From positions 1 through 8,289 of the forward strand of contig CAKREC010000066.1 in the NCBI GenBank assembly GCA_934316925.1: a stretch of DNA of 8,289 bases, in the 5' to 3' direction. This document shows positions 1-6,052 of this stretch, one piece after another. The notes below the pieces were generated by a model. It did not search any database and was not told the DNA's origin. It saw only the letters and a list, made by a program, of their open reading frames with translations. How positions within the stretch are numbered: position 1 is the first letter of the stretch; each line of letters opens with the position of its first letter. Source of the DNA: an uncultured Eubacterium sp. Its GTDB lineage: Bacteria > Bacillota > Clostridia > Lachnospirales > Lachnospiraceae. A program made the translations under genes and the position numbers.

Positions 1-1
1 A

Positions 2-199
2 GATATTGCTGCATTGACATTACCGAAAGCAAAGGCGCCGGAAGTAGCACAGAATCTTGCAAAACTTGGTGTGAAAGCATTTTGGAATTTTGCGGCAACG
101 GATTTGGATCTTTCAGAGGATACCGTGGTGGAAAATGTTCATTTGGCAGAAAGTCTGATGCATCTGTCATACAACATTGCCAATTCACCGAAGAAGTGA
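2..199 (+). CDS. rex: Redox-sensing transcriptional repressor Rex, C-terminal end (5' truncated)
   Basis: The frame is open from the left window edge to the TGA at 197-199, giving the last 65 residues of a protein of about 210 residues; the N-terminal winged-helix DNA-binding domain lies outside. The visible part matches the C-terminal Rossmann/dimerisation half of Rex: a segment reading PEVAQNLAKLGVKAFWNFA, then TDLDL, VVENVHLAESLMHLSYNI. In the family, this domain binds NAD(H) and ends in a domain-swapped helix, which the LAESLMHLSYNI stretch resembles. Rex is a cytoplasmic dimer that releases its operators when the NADH/NAD+ ratio rises, inducing fermentative and redox genes. It is followed after 14 nt by the coiled-coil gene, whose ribosome binding site overlaps the rex stop codon, so the two are probably co-transcribed. 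Identification rests on the C-terminus only. Confidence 0.85.
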   Translation, partial: DIAALTLPKAKAPEVAQNLAKLGVKAFWNFAATDLDLSEDTVVENVHLAESLMHLSYNIANSPKK

Positions 200-213
200 G
201 GAGTGATGTTCAT

Positions 214-810
214 TTGAAAAAACAGACACAGCAGTTTGAACAGGAGATCCGCAATGCTTTGAAGGGAAAGACAATCCCGATCCTGGTGTTAGATCAGCGC
301 TGGCACGAACTGTTTCCGTACGGCGAAAAACCAGGTCCGGTCATCACACTGGAAGAGCAAGTGAATCAATTGCTGCAGCGACAGGGCAAGCTGGTAAATG
401 AGATTAAAGAACTAAAAAAAGTCAAAAAGCGTCTGATGGCGGGAATTGTTTCCGGCATGAGTACGCCATATGAAAAGTCAAAGAATAAAAAAGACAACCA
501 ACAACGTCTTTTTCTGGAAACAAAAGAACGGATCGAAACAGAGTCCAGAGAACTGATGACGATTCCCAATCAGATCAAAAAAAAGAATGAAGAACTTCTG
601 ATCGTGGGAGCCGGATATTGTCTGGAAAAATTGCGTGATGGGGATGCCAGACTGGAATCGGCAAAGAAACGGTTGGAAGAATTGCAACAGCAGGTAAAGG
701 AAGCGAAAACATATAAAGAGGATCTGGAAAAACAAATGGATTCCGCCTATTCGCTGATGCATGGTGTTCTTGGGCATGACATTATGAATTTATTTGACTC
801 GGATAAATAG
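214..810 (+). CDS. Unrecognised coiled-coil protein, 198 aa
   Basis: I do not recognise a named family. The start is taken as TTG at 214 because GAGGAG at 198-203 sits 10 nt upstream, and translation from the upstream in-frame ATG at 82 would run through rex. The 198-residue product is soluble and very rich in K, E and Q, with no signal peptide or membrane segment. Residues about 20-45 form a short apolar/proline segment (IPILVLDQRWHELFP, then KPGPVITLEEQ). From about residue 45 to 75 and again from about 98 to 178 it is strongly heptad-like, broken by a glycine-containing patch near 76-84 and by VGAGYC at 131-136. The C-terminus (HGVLGHDIMNLFDSDK) is more globular. The position between rex and acpS suggests a housekeeping role, but no function can be given. 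The only cysteine is C136. Confidence 0.8.
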   Translation: MKKQTQQFEQEIRNALKGKTIPILVLDQRWHELFPYGEKPGPVITLEEQVNQLLQRQGKLVNEIKELKKVKKRLMAGIVSGMSTPYEKSKNKKDNQQRLFLETKERIETESRELMTIPNQIKKKNEELLIVGAGYCLEKLRDGDARLESAKKRLEELQQQVKEAKTYKEDLEKQMDSAYSLMHGVLGHDIMNLFDSDK

Positions 811-838
811 GAATAACATAGAAAGGGAAGCGTTTGAT

Positions 839-1213
839 TTGATCGTTGGGATTGGTGTAGATAGCATTGAAATCGAAAGAATAAAAAAAGCGTGTAAAGA
901 TCCTCATTTTGTTGAGAGGATCTTTACGGATAAGGAAAGAGAACAGATGGATGCCCGATGGATACGGGCAGCGTCGGACTATGCCGGGAAAGAAGCGGTT
1001 GTAAAAGCATTGGGAACCGGCTTTGTTGGAGTGGAAGCAAATGAAATTTCGATCTTGAGGAATGACAAAGGTGCTCCATATGTTGTTCTGCATAAGCGGG
1101 CAGAACAAATGGCAGAAAAGCTGGGAATTTCGGAGTTCAAGATTTCAATCACTAATACACGGGAATGTGCGACCGCGTTTGTTATCGCATTCGAAGAGGA
1201 GAAAACCATATGA
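839..1213 (+). CDS. acpS: Holo-[acyl-carrier-protein] synthase AcpS
   Basis: Transfers the 4'-phosphopantetheine arm of coenzyme A to a serine of apo-acyl carrier protein, activating fatty acid synthesis in the cytoplasm. The 124-residue product has the normal length of group I phosphopantetheinyl transferases. The N-terminus IVGIGVDSIEIERI holds the Mg-binding aspartate (D8); the second signature, AGKEAVVKALGTGF at residues 49-62, holds the metal/catalytic glutamate (E52). The C-terminal strand is KISITNTRE at 101-109. The start is TTG at 839: it places the conserved IVGIGVD at residues 2-8 and has AAGGGAAG 8 nt upstream. An in-frame ATG at 794 would overlap the previous gene and add a tail not seen in the family. 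The stop overlaps the next start by 4 nt (ATGA), indicating translational coupling with the NAD(P)HX repair gene. Confidence 0.95.
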   Translation: MIVGIGVDSIEIERIKKACKDPHFVERIFTDKEREQMDARWIRAASDYAGKEAVVKALGTGFVGVEANEISILRNDKGAPYVVLHKRAEQMAEKLGISEFKISITNTRECATAFVIAFEEEKTI

Positions 1214-2685
1214 CAAGATATTTGTATTCTGCCGGGCAGGCAGCCGAAATTGATAAACATTGTATCGAACAGATTGGAATTCCGGGCATGGTACTGATGG
1301 AAAAAGCGGCGATGTCGGTGGTTGCTGTCATTATGGAACGCTGTAAAAAACAGGATCCGATTCTGATCGTATGTGGTCCAGGAAATAATGGGGGAGATGG
1401 CGTATGTCTTGGCAGGATCCTTCATCAGCAGGGATATTCGGTCAGGATTGCGGTTGTTGGAAACAGCAGATCTTTTTCTAAAGATCTAAAACAGCAGATT
1501 CAGATCGCAGATCAGTGTCATGTGGAGTTTGTGTCAGTCGATGCGATAAGCACACAAAGAAATGAACTTATTGTTGACGCCTTGTTTGGTGTTGGATTAT
1601 CCAGAGATATTTCCGGCGTATATGAGCAAGTGATCGGGATGATCAATGCCTCCGGCACTTGTGTATGTGCAATTGATATTCCATCGGGAATTCATGGGAC
1701 ATCGGCGAGTGTTATGGGAGTAGCAGTGAAAGCGGATTATACCGTCACGTTCGGGATGAATAAGATTGGCCTTGTACTGTTTCCGGGATGTGAATATGCG
1801 GGAGAGGTTTTTATCGCAGATATTGGATATCCGCAAGAAAGTTTCCAAAACGTTCCGTCTTTGTGGTATCATTATGAAGTTGAAGATATTCCTCGTCTGT
1901 TGCCGGAAAGAAAACCGTATTCGAACAAAGGAAGCTACGGAAAAGTTATGGTGATCGCAGGCAATGAAGATATGGCAGGAGCAGCACTGCTGGCGGGAGA
2001 AGCAGCTTACCGCATGGGGGCAGGACTGGTTCGGATCGTATCGGCAGCGGTCAACCGGGATGTTATTTTAAATGGATTACCGGAGGCATTATTTTCTACA
2101 TGGGACGAACTACCGGATTGTCTATCCTGGCCGGATGTTGTCGTTTTAGGTCCGGGCATTGGACGGAATGAACATGCAGTCCACCTTGTAAAAAATGTTT
2201 TGGACCGTGTGGATGTTCCCGTTGTCCTGGATGGCGATGCATTGTGGATCGTTGGTAATGAGTCGGTCTCCTTGAGAAAAAATATGATTGTTACTCCTCA
2301 CGTAAAAGAGATGAGTTATCTCACAGGAAGAGATGTTTCTGATATAAAAAGAGAGTTGTGTCAGGTGGCGGAAGATTACGCAGCTGCCAACGATTGCGTA
2401 GTTGTGCTGAAGGATGCCAGAACGATTGTCAGTGATGGAAGAGAAGGTTACATTAACCTGTCCGGCAATCACGGAATGGCTACCGGTGGATCTGGTGATG
2501 TGCTGACCGGATTCATCGCGGGTCTGATCGCACAAAATGTGTCGTTGTTTGAAGCGGCAAAAATCGGTGTGTATCTTCACGGCTTGTCAGGGGATCTTGC
2601 TGTGGAACAAAAAGGAGCTTATAGCTTTCTTGCCAGAGACTACTTTTATGGACTGGAAATATTACAAACAAAATATGATAAATAA
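1210..2685 (+). CDS. nnrD: Bifunctional NAD(P)H-hydrate epimerase / ADP-dependent NAD(P)H-hydrate dehydratase
   Basis: Metabolite-repair enzyme: the N-terminal half (NnrE/YjeF_N, about residues 1-215) interconverts R and S epimers of damaged hydrated NAD(P)H, and the C-terminal half (NnrD, about 225-491) dehydrates the S form back to NAD(P)H using ADP. Visible epimerase motifs are CGPGNNGGDG at 55-64, DALFGVGL at 123-130 and AIDIPSGI at 154-161. Dehydratase motifs are KGSYGKVMVIAG at 240-251, LGPGIG at 313-318, DGDAL at 341-345, TPH at 362-364, NLSGN at 416-420 and the nucleotide-binding GMATGGSGDVLTG at 422-434. At 491 residues it is the full length of the fused bacterial form. The ATG at 1210 is chosen because GAGGAG lies 8 nt upstream and it gives the classic ATGA overlap with acpS; an in-frame ATG at 1165 is inside acpS. 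No damage is seen in either domain. Confidence 0.95.
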   Translation: MTRYLYSAGQAAEIDKHCIEQIGIPGMVLMEKAAMSVVAVIMERCKKQDPILIVCGPGNNGGDGVCLGRILHQQGYSVRIAVVGNSRSFSKDLKQQIQIADQCHVEFVSVDAISTQRNELIVDALFGVGLSRDISGVYEQVIGMINASGTCVCAIDIPSGIHGTSASVMGVAVKADYTVTFGMNKIGLVLFPGCEYAGEVFIADIGYPQESFQNVPSLWYHYEVEDIPRLLPERKPYSNKGSYGKVMVIAGNEDMAGAALLAGEAAYRMGAGLVRIVSAAVNRDVILNGLPEALFSTWDELPDCLSWPDVVVLGPGIGRNEHAVHLVKNVLDRVDVPVVLDGDALWIVGNESVSLRKNMIVTPHVKEMSYLTGRDVSDIKRELCQVAEDYAAANDCVVVLKDARTIVSDGREGYINLSGNHGMATGGSGDVLTGFIAGLIAQNVSLFEAAKIGVYLHGLSGDLAVEQKGAYSFLARDYFYGLEILQTKYDK

Positions 2686-2703
2686 AGAATCGAGGCGATT
2701 ATT

Positions 2704-3843
2704 GTGGAAGAAAGAACATGTGCAATTGTAGATTTACAAGCGGTTCGTCACAATATTTTAGAGGAAAAGAAAAAATTAACAGATCACACCAAGATGATGG
2801 CAGTTGTGAAGGCAGATGCCTATGGACATGGAGCGGTTGCTGTATCCAAAGAATTATATCCGATCGTGGATGCTTATGGTGTGGCAGTCATCGAAGAAGC
2901 ACTGGAACTGAGAACGCATGGAATTGACAAAATGATCCTTATTTTGGGATATACCCCGCCAAAACAGTATCCGGATGTGATCGCCAATCATATTTCACAG
3001 ACAGTCTATACGTTTGAGATGGCGAAGGAATTAGACCGGGTTGCAGCAGCTATGGGAGAAAAAGCAATTGTACATATTAAGGTTGACACCGGAATGAGCC
3101 GTCTGGGATTTTTCCCAACCGAGGAGTCTGTCGCAATTGTCAAGGAGATTGCCGGGCTTACCCATCTGGAGCTGGAAGGTATCTTTACGCATTTTGCAAA
3201 GGCAGATAAAGAAACGATTGACGAGGCAAGGGTGCCATTTGAAAAATATATCTGGTTTGTGAAGCGCCTGGAAGAAGAAGGAATTCATATTCCGATCCGG
3301 CATGTTGCCAACAGCGCTTCGATCATGCAGTTTCCAGAGGCGTATCTGGACATGGTACGTTCCGGCATTACCACATATGGGATGTATCCATCCGAGGAGA
3401 TCAAAAAAGAATATCTGGACTTACAGCCGGCGATGGAATGGAAGACAGTAGTCTCTTTTGTGAAGGAGGTTGAACCGGGTACCAGCATTGGATATGGAGG
3501 CACCTTTACGGCACAGTACCCAATGCGGATCGCGACAATTCCGGTGGGATATGCCGACGGCTTGAAGCGGGATCTGTCCAATAAGGGGCAGGTATTGATT
3601 CATGGAGAGCGTGCTAATATCGTAGGAAGAATCTGCATGGATCAGTTTATGGTGGATGTGACCAACATTCCGGATGTAGCGATAGGAGATGAAGTGACGA
3701 TCTTTGGCCGGGATGGTGATGAGCAGATTTCGGTTGAAGAAATCGCAGATTTATCACATTCATTTAATTATGAATATGTGTGTGGAATTACTAACCGGGT
3801 TCCAAGAAAATATATTCATGCCCAGGACAAAACAATTGAATAA
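2704..3843 (+). CDS. alr: Alanine racemase (PLP-dependent)
   Basis: Converts L-alanine to D-alanine for peptidoglycan precursors, in the cytoplasm. The 379-residue protein is complete: a PLP-binding barrel with the Schiff-base lysine K36 in AVVKADAYGHG (33-43), HIKVDTGMSRLGF at 124-136 (K126 aligns with the lysine carbamylated in the Geobacillus enzyme), R219 in MVRSGITTYG that contacts the pyridine nitrogen, and the C-terminal beta domain with catalytic tyrosine Y264 in SIGYGGTF and the substrate-side RICMDQFMVD at 309-318. GTG at 2704 is the start: it has a short AGG-type ribosome binding site (2693-2695, within CGAGGCG) and the first residues (EERTCAIVDLQAVRHNI) match the normal N-terminus of the family. 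The gap to the previous gene is 18 nt. Linkage of acpS, alr and mazF is also the arrangement of Bacillus subtilis. Confidence 0.96.
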   Translation: MEERTCAIVDLQAVRHNILEEKKKLTDHTKMMAVVKADAYGHGAVAVSKELYPIVDAYGVAVIEEALELRTHGIDKMILILGYTPPKQYPDVIANHISQTVYTFEMAKELDRVAAAMGEKAIVHIKVDTGMSRLGFFPTEESVAIVKEIAGLTHLELEGIFTHFAKADKETIDEARVPFEKYIWFVKRLEEEGIHIPIRHVANSASIMQFPEAYLDMVRSGITTYGMYPSEEIKKEYLDLQPAMEWKTVVSFVKEVEPGTSIGYGGTFTAQYPMRIATIPVGYADGLKRDLSNKGQVLIHGERANIVGRICMDQFMVDVTNIPDVAIGDEVTIFGRDGDEQISVEEIADLSHSFNYEYVCGITNRVPRKYIHAQDKTIE

Positions 3844-3934
3844 CAAATATGAATACTCTTTCGTATATTGGTAATAATAACAGTGTAAAGAAATGAACGC
3901 GTTCCCATACCAAGATATGAAGGAGTTTTTTAAT

Positions 3935-4282
3935 GTGAATATTAAGCGTGGAGATATTTTTTACGCAGATTTACGCCCTGTGATCGGCTCGGAACAGGGA
4001 GGAGTACGCCCGGTATTGATCATACAGAATGATATGGGAAACCGATATTCCCCGACGATTATATGTGCAGCGATCACAAGTCGTTTGCAGAAAGCAAAGC
4101 TGCCAACTCATGTTTTGATCGAATCTGCAAGATATGATATTGTGAAGGATTCTGTGGTTTTATTAGAACAGATACGCACCATTGACAAAACAAGATTGCG
4201 AGAAAAAGTATGTCATCTGGATGAAAAAATATTGTCAGTCATTGATCAGGCATTATTAGTAAGCTTATCCTTGACTACATAA
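3935..4282 (+). CDS. mazF: MazF/PemK-family mRNA interferase (EndoA type)
   Basis: Sequence-specific endoribonuclease toxin that cleaves single-stranded mRNA; the close Bacillus subtilis relative cuts at UACAU. The 115-residue product is very similar to that protein (about 116 aa): [12 protein letters not shown] at the start, [16 protein letters not shown] at 18-33 with the catalytic arginine R25, AAITS with catalytic threonine T48, KLPTHV at 55-60, [14 protein letters not shown] at 72-85. The start is GTG at 3935 with AAGGAG (3920-3925) 9 nt upstream; the in-frame ATG at 3893 lacks such a site and would add a tail absent from the family. Unlike the Bacillus locus, no antitoxin gene sits between alr and mazF (91 nt gap). 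It is the last gene before the terminator at 4296. All key residues are present, so the toxin should be active. Confidence 0.95.
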   Translation: MNIKRGDIFYADLRPVIGSEQGGVRPVLIIQNDMGNRYSPTIICAAITSRLQKAKLPTHVLIESARYDIVKDSVVLLEQIRTIDKTRLREKVCHLDEKILSVIDQALLVSLSLTT

Positions 4283-4295
4283 GAATGAATTGGAT

Positions 4296-4328
4296 AAAAA
4301 AACACGCCCGGGAAAGGCGTGTTTTTTT
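4296..4328. terminator. Bidirectional Rho-independent terminator after mazF
   Basis: Seven A (4296-4302) lead into a stem AACACGCC (4301-4308) with GGCGTGTT (4316-4323) around a 7-nt loop, followed by a run of seven T (4322-4328). It starts 13 nt after the mazF stop codon. Because both tracts are present the structure can terminate transcription in either direction, and it is also the end of the candidate minus-strand RNA described at 4296-4393. Confidence 0.92.
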
Positions 4329-4393
4329 CGATACCCGAAGGTATCAAAGCGTATAATAGGGTGGGAGTAGAAAGTTTATACTTTCCAAATAGT
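4296..4393 (-). ncRNA. Candidate small RNA of about 98 nt on the minus strand
   Basis: Read on the minus strand, starting about 6 nt after the -10 element at 4404-4399, the segment contains in order: a 6-bp hairpin GAAAGT/ACTTTC with an ATAA loop (4385-4370); an unpaired C-rich stretch with core CTCCCACCC (plus 4359-4367) complementary to Shine-Dalgarno-type sequence; a 6-bp hairpin GATACC-TTCG-GGTATC (4345-4330), which on this strand carries the extra-stable cUUCGg tetraloop; and the terminator at 4328-4296 ending in seven T. No ATG occurs in it on the minus strand and I see no convincing open frame. The layout resembles trans-acting small RNAs of Firmicutes that use C-rich single-stranded motifs, but no named RNA family is recognised. 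The same hairpins exist on the plus strand, where the loop would be CGAA. This is inference from structure; expression is unknown. Confidence 0.35.
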
Positions 4394-4398
4394 AAGAT

Positions 4399-4427
4399 AC
4401 TATTAGAACGTGGCAAAAATGTGTCAA
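4399..4427 (-). promoter_or_regulatory. Candidate minus-strand promoter for the small RNA
   Basis: The minus strand has a perfect TTGACA -35 hexamer at 4427-4422 and, after 17 nt, AATAGT at 4404-4399, matching the TATAAT -10 consensus at four of six positions. Transcription would begin near 4393 and run towards the bidirectional terminator at 4328-4296. An A-rich plus strand at 4428-4445 gives a T-rich tract upstream on this strand; AT-rich DNA there can act as an UP element. The weak -10 keeps confidence low. Confidence 0.35.
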
Positions 4428-4456
4428 AAACAAAAAAATAAAAAAGTGTGATGGAA

Positions 4457-4486
4457 TTACCAAAATGGCATTCAATATGTTATACT
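4457..4486 (+). promoter_or_regulatory. Probable sigma-A-type promoter of rlmH
   Basis: TATACT at 4481-4486 matches the -10 consensus at five of six positions; TTACCA at 4457-4462 is a moderate -35 match with 18-nt spacing. Transcription would start about 4493, leaving a leader of about 30 nt with GGGAG at 4514-4518 before the rlmH ATG. The preceding terminator separates this unit from the mazF operon, so a promoter is expected here. Confidence 0.6.
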
Positions 4487-4524
4487 ATACACATATTGTT
4501 TCAATGAGAGAATGGGAGAGAGAA

Positions 4525-5004
4525 ATGCAGTTTACCATACTATGTGTAGGAAAGATAAAGGAAAGTTATTTTACGAATGCGATCAAAGAATACATAAAGA
4601 GATTGGGACGTTACGCAAAAGTTTCTGTGATCGAAGTGGCGGATGAGCAGACACCGGACAAGGCTTCGGATATGGAGATGGAGCAGATCAAGGAGAAGGA
4701 AGCACAGAGACTGCTTAAGCACGTAAAGGATTCGATGTATCTGGTAGCACTGGACTTGAAAGGAAAGGAATACGATTCGGTAGCATTTTCAGATCATATT
4801 TCAAATTTAATGCTTCAGGGGAAGAGTCACATTGTGTTTGTGATCGGTGGATCGTTAGGGTTACATTCGTCGGTTCTATCAAGAGCAGATGAGAAACTTT
4901 GTTTTTCGAAGATGACATTTCCGCATCAACTGATGCGGGTTATCTTGTTAGAACAGGTGTATCGGGCGATGCGCATTATGAATCATGAACCATATCACAA
5001 GTAG
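4525..5004 (+). CDS. rlmH: 23S rRNA (pseudouridine1915-N3)-methyltransferase RlmH
   Basis: SPOUT-class methyltransferase that methylates the N3 of pseudouridine 1915 in helix 69 of 23S rRNA using S-adenosylmethionine, acting on assembled ribosomes. The 159-residue length is that of the family. The trefoil-knot SAM site is visible as FVIGGSLGL (105-113), followed by the conserved TFPHQLMRVILLEQVYRA (131-148) and the family C-terminus HEPYHK (154-159). The start is ATG at 4525 with GGGAG 6 nt upstream; the in-frame ATGs at 4465 and 4504 would add residues before the MQFTILCVGKIKE N-terminus typical of the family. It appears to be the first gene of a new transcription unit, with the S66 peptidase gene following after 9 nt. 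Confidence 0.97.
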   Translation: MQFTILCVGKIKESYFTNAIKEYIKRLGRYAKVSVIEVADEQTPDKASDMEMEQIKEKEAQRLLKHVKDSMYLVALDLKGKEYDSVAFSDHISNLMLQGKSHIVFVIGGSLGLHSSVLSRADEKLCFSKMTFPHQLMRVILLEQVYRAMRIMNHEPYHK

Positions 5005-5013
5005 GAGAGAACG

Positions 5014-6048
5014 ATGAGATTTCCAGATTTTATAAAACAAGAGGATTGTATCGGTTTTGTTGCCCCGGCATTTGGCTGTGCTACAGAACCTTATCACACG
5101 GCATTTAAAAATGCATTAAAGAAAATGGAGCAATTAGGATTTTCCTATCGTCTGGGGAAAAATGTGTATCTGGACGAAGGAATTGGAATTAGCAATACGC
5201 CTGTTTTGTGTGCCAATGAACTTCAAAGTATGTATCAGGATCCGGAAATTAAATGCCTGATCTCGTGTGGCGGTGGAGAGCTGATGTGCGAGATCGTTCC
5301 GCATTTAGATTTTACATTGCTCCGGAATGCAACACCGAAATGGTTTCTTGGCTACTCAGACAATACGAATTTCAGCTTTTTGCTTTGCACATTAGCTGAC
5401 ACAGCGGCGATCTATGGACCATGTGCGGCTGCTTTTGGAATGGAACCATGGCATCCTGCGATACAGGACGCATGGGATCTGCTCTGTGGATCCAAGACGA
5501 CGATGACAAATTATGAAAAATGGGAGATGGAATCGAAAAAGGATGAAGATCACCCATTAGAACCGTATCATGTCACGGAGCAATTTTCCATGAAAACATG
5601 GGGGATTCAGGATGGCGAAACGATCAGCGGACGGTTGATCGGGGGCTGCCTTGACTGCCTTTCTAATCTTGTAGGAACTTCGTATGATCATGTGGTGGAT
5701 TTTCAGGAAAAGTATAAAGACGAGGGAATCATCTGGTTTTTGGAGGCATGCGATCTGAATGTTTTTTCAATCCGGAGGAGCCTTTGGAATCTTCGTGAGG
5801 CAGGCTGGTTTCGTTATGTAAAAGGATTTTTGATCGGAAGACCAATGCACTACAACGAACCGATGATGGGTCTGGATCAATATCAGGCGGTGCTTGGCAT
5901 CCTACAGGAATTTGATGTGCCAGTTGTGATGGATCTGGATATTGGTCATACAGCGCCGATGATGCCATTGGTTCTGGGTTCTTATGCTACAGTGCAGATA
6001 CATCAGAGAGGGGAATTTCCATTTGAGATTAAAATGGAGATGAAATAG
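5014..6048 (+). CDS. S66-family LD-carboxypeptidase / MccF-like serine peptidase
   Basis: A 344-residue cytoplasmic enzyme of peptidase family S66. Members cleave L,D-peptide bonds in muropeptide recycling (LdcA) or detoxify aminoacyl-nucleotide antibiotics (MccF); the two cannot be separated here. The nucleophile is S115 in FLGYSDNTNF (111-120), preceded by SCGGGE at 84-89. The remaining Ser-Glu-His triad candidates are E244 in WFLEACD and H312 in DIGHTAPMMPLVLG (309-322). The segment GRLIGGCLDCL at 206-216 is also a family signature, and the N-terminus has the usual IGFVAPAFG. No signal peptide is seen. The ATG at 5014 has AGGAGA about 6 nt upstream. The spacing to azlC is only 4 nt, so the genes are co-transcribed. 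The insert around residues 160-195 and overall length fit the MccF-like branch better than short LdcA. Confidence 0.9.
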   Translation: MRFPDFIKQEDCIGFVAPAFGCATEPYHTAFKNALKKMEQLGFSYRLGKNVYLDEGIGISNTPVLCANELQSMYQDPEIKCLISCGGGELMCEIVPHLDFTLLRNATPKWFLGYSDNTNFSFLLCTLADTAAIYGPCAAAFGMEPWHPAIQDAWDLLCGSKTTMTNYEKWEMESKKDEDHPLEPYHVTEQFSMKTWGIQDGETISGRLIGGCLDCLSNLVGTSYDHVVDFQEKYKDEGIIWFLEACDLNVFSIRRSLWNLREAGWFRYVKGFLIGRPMHYNEPMMGLDQYQAVLGILQEFDVPVVMDLDIGHTAPMMPLVLGSYATVQIHQRGEFPFEIKMEMK

Positions 6049-6052
6049 TCAG

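Noticed and set aside
943..1165. AcpS has N106 in SITNT where Bacillus subtilis has histidine, a possible sign of altered activity
   Set aside because: That histidine is not universal in the family, and the metal-binding D8 and E52 are present, so the enzyme is expected to be functional.
3836..3869. Possible internal mazF promoter (TTGAAT and TATATT)
   Set aside because: The hexamers are 22 nt apart, too far for a sigma-A promoter, and no better pair was found in the gap.
3849..3896. A 15-codon frame between alr and mazF that could be a tiny antitoxin
   Set aside because: It lacks a ribosome binding site, is far shorter than any MazE, and has no recognisable sequence.
4352..4357. Perfect TATAAT on the plus strand as a second rlmH promoter
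   Set aside because: No acceptable -35 hexamer lies 16-18 nt upstream; that position is inside the terminator and the first hairpin. Kept only as an alternative within the hairpin finding.
4361..4441. A 26-codon GTG-initiated frame upstream of rlmH
   Set aside because: No proper Shine-Dalgarno site precedes it, and its content overlaps the hairpins and A-rich tract that explain the composition.
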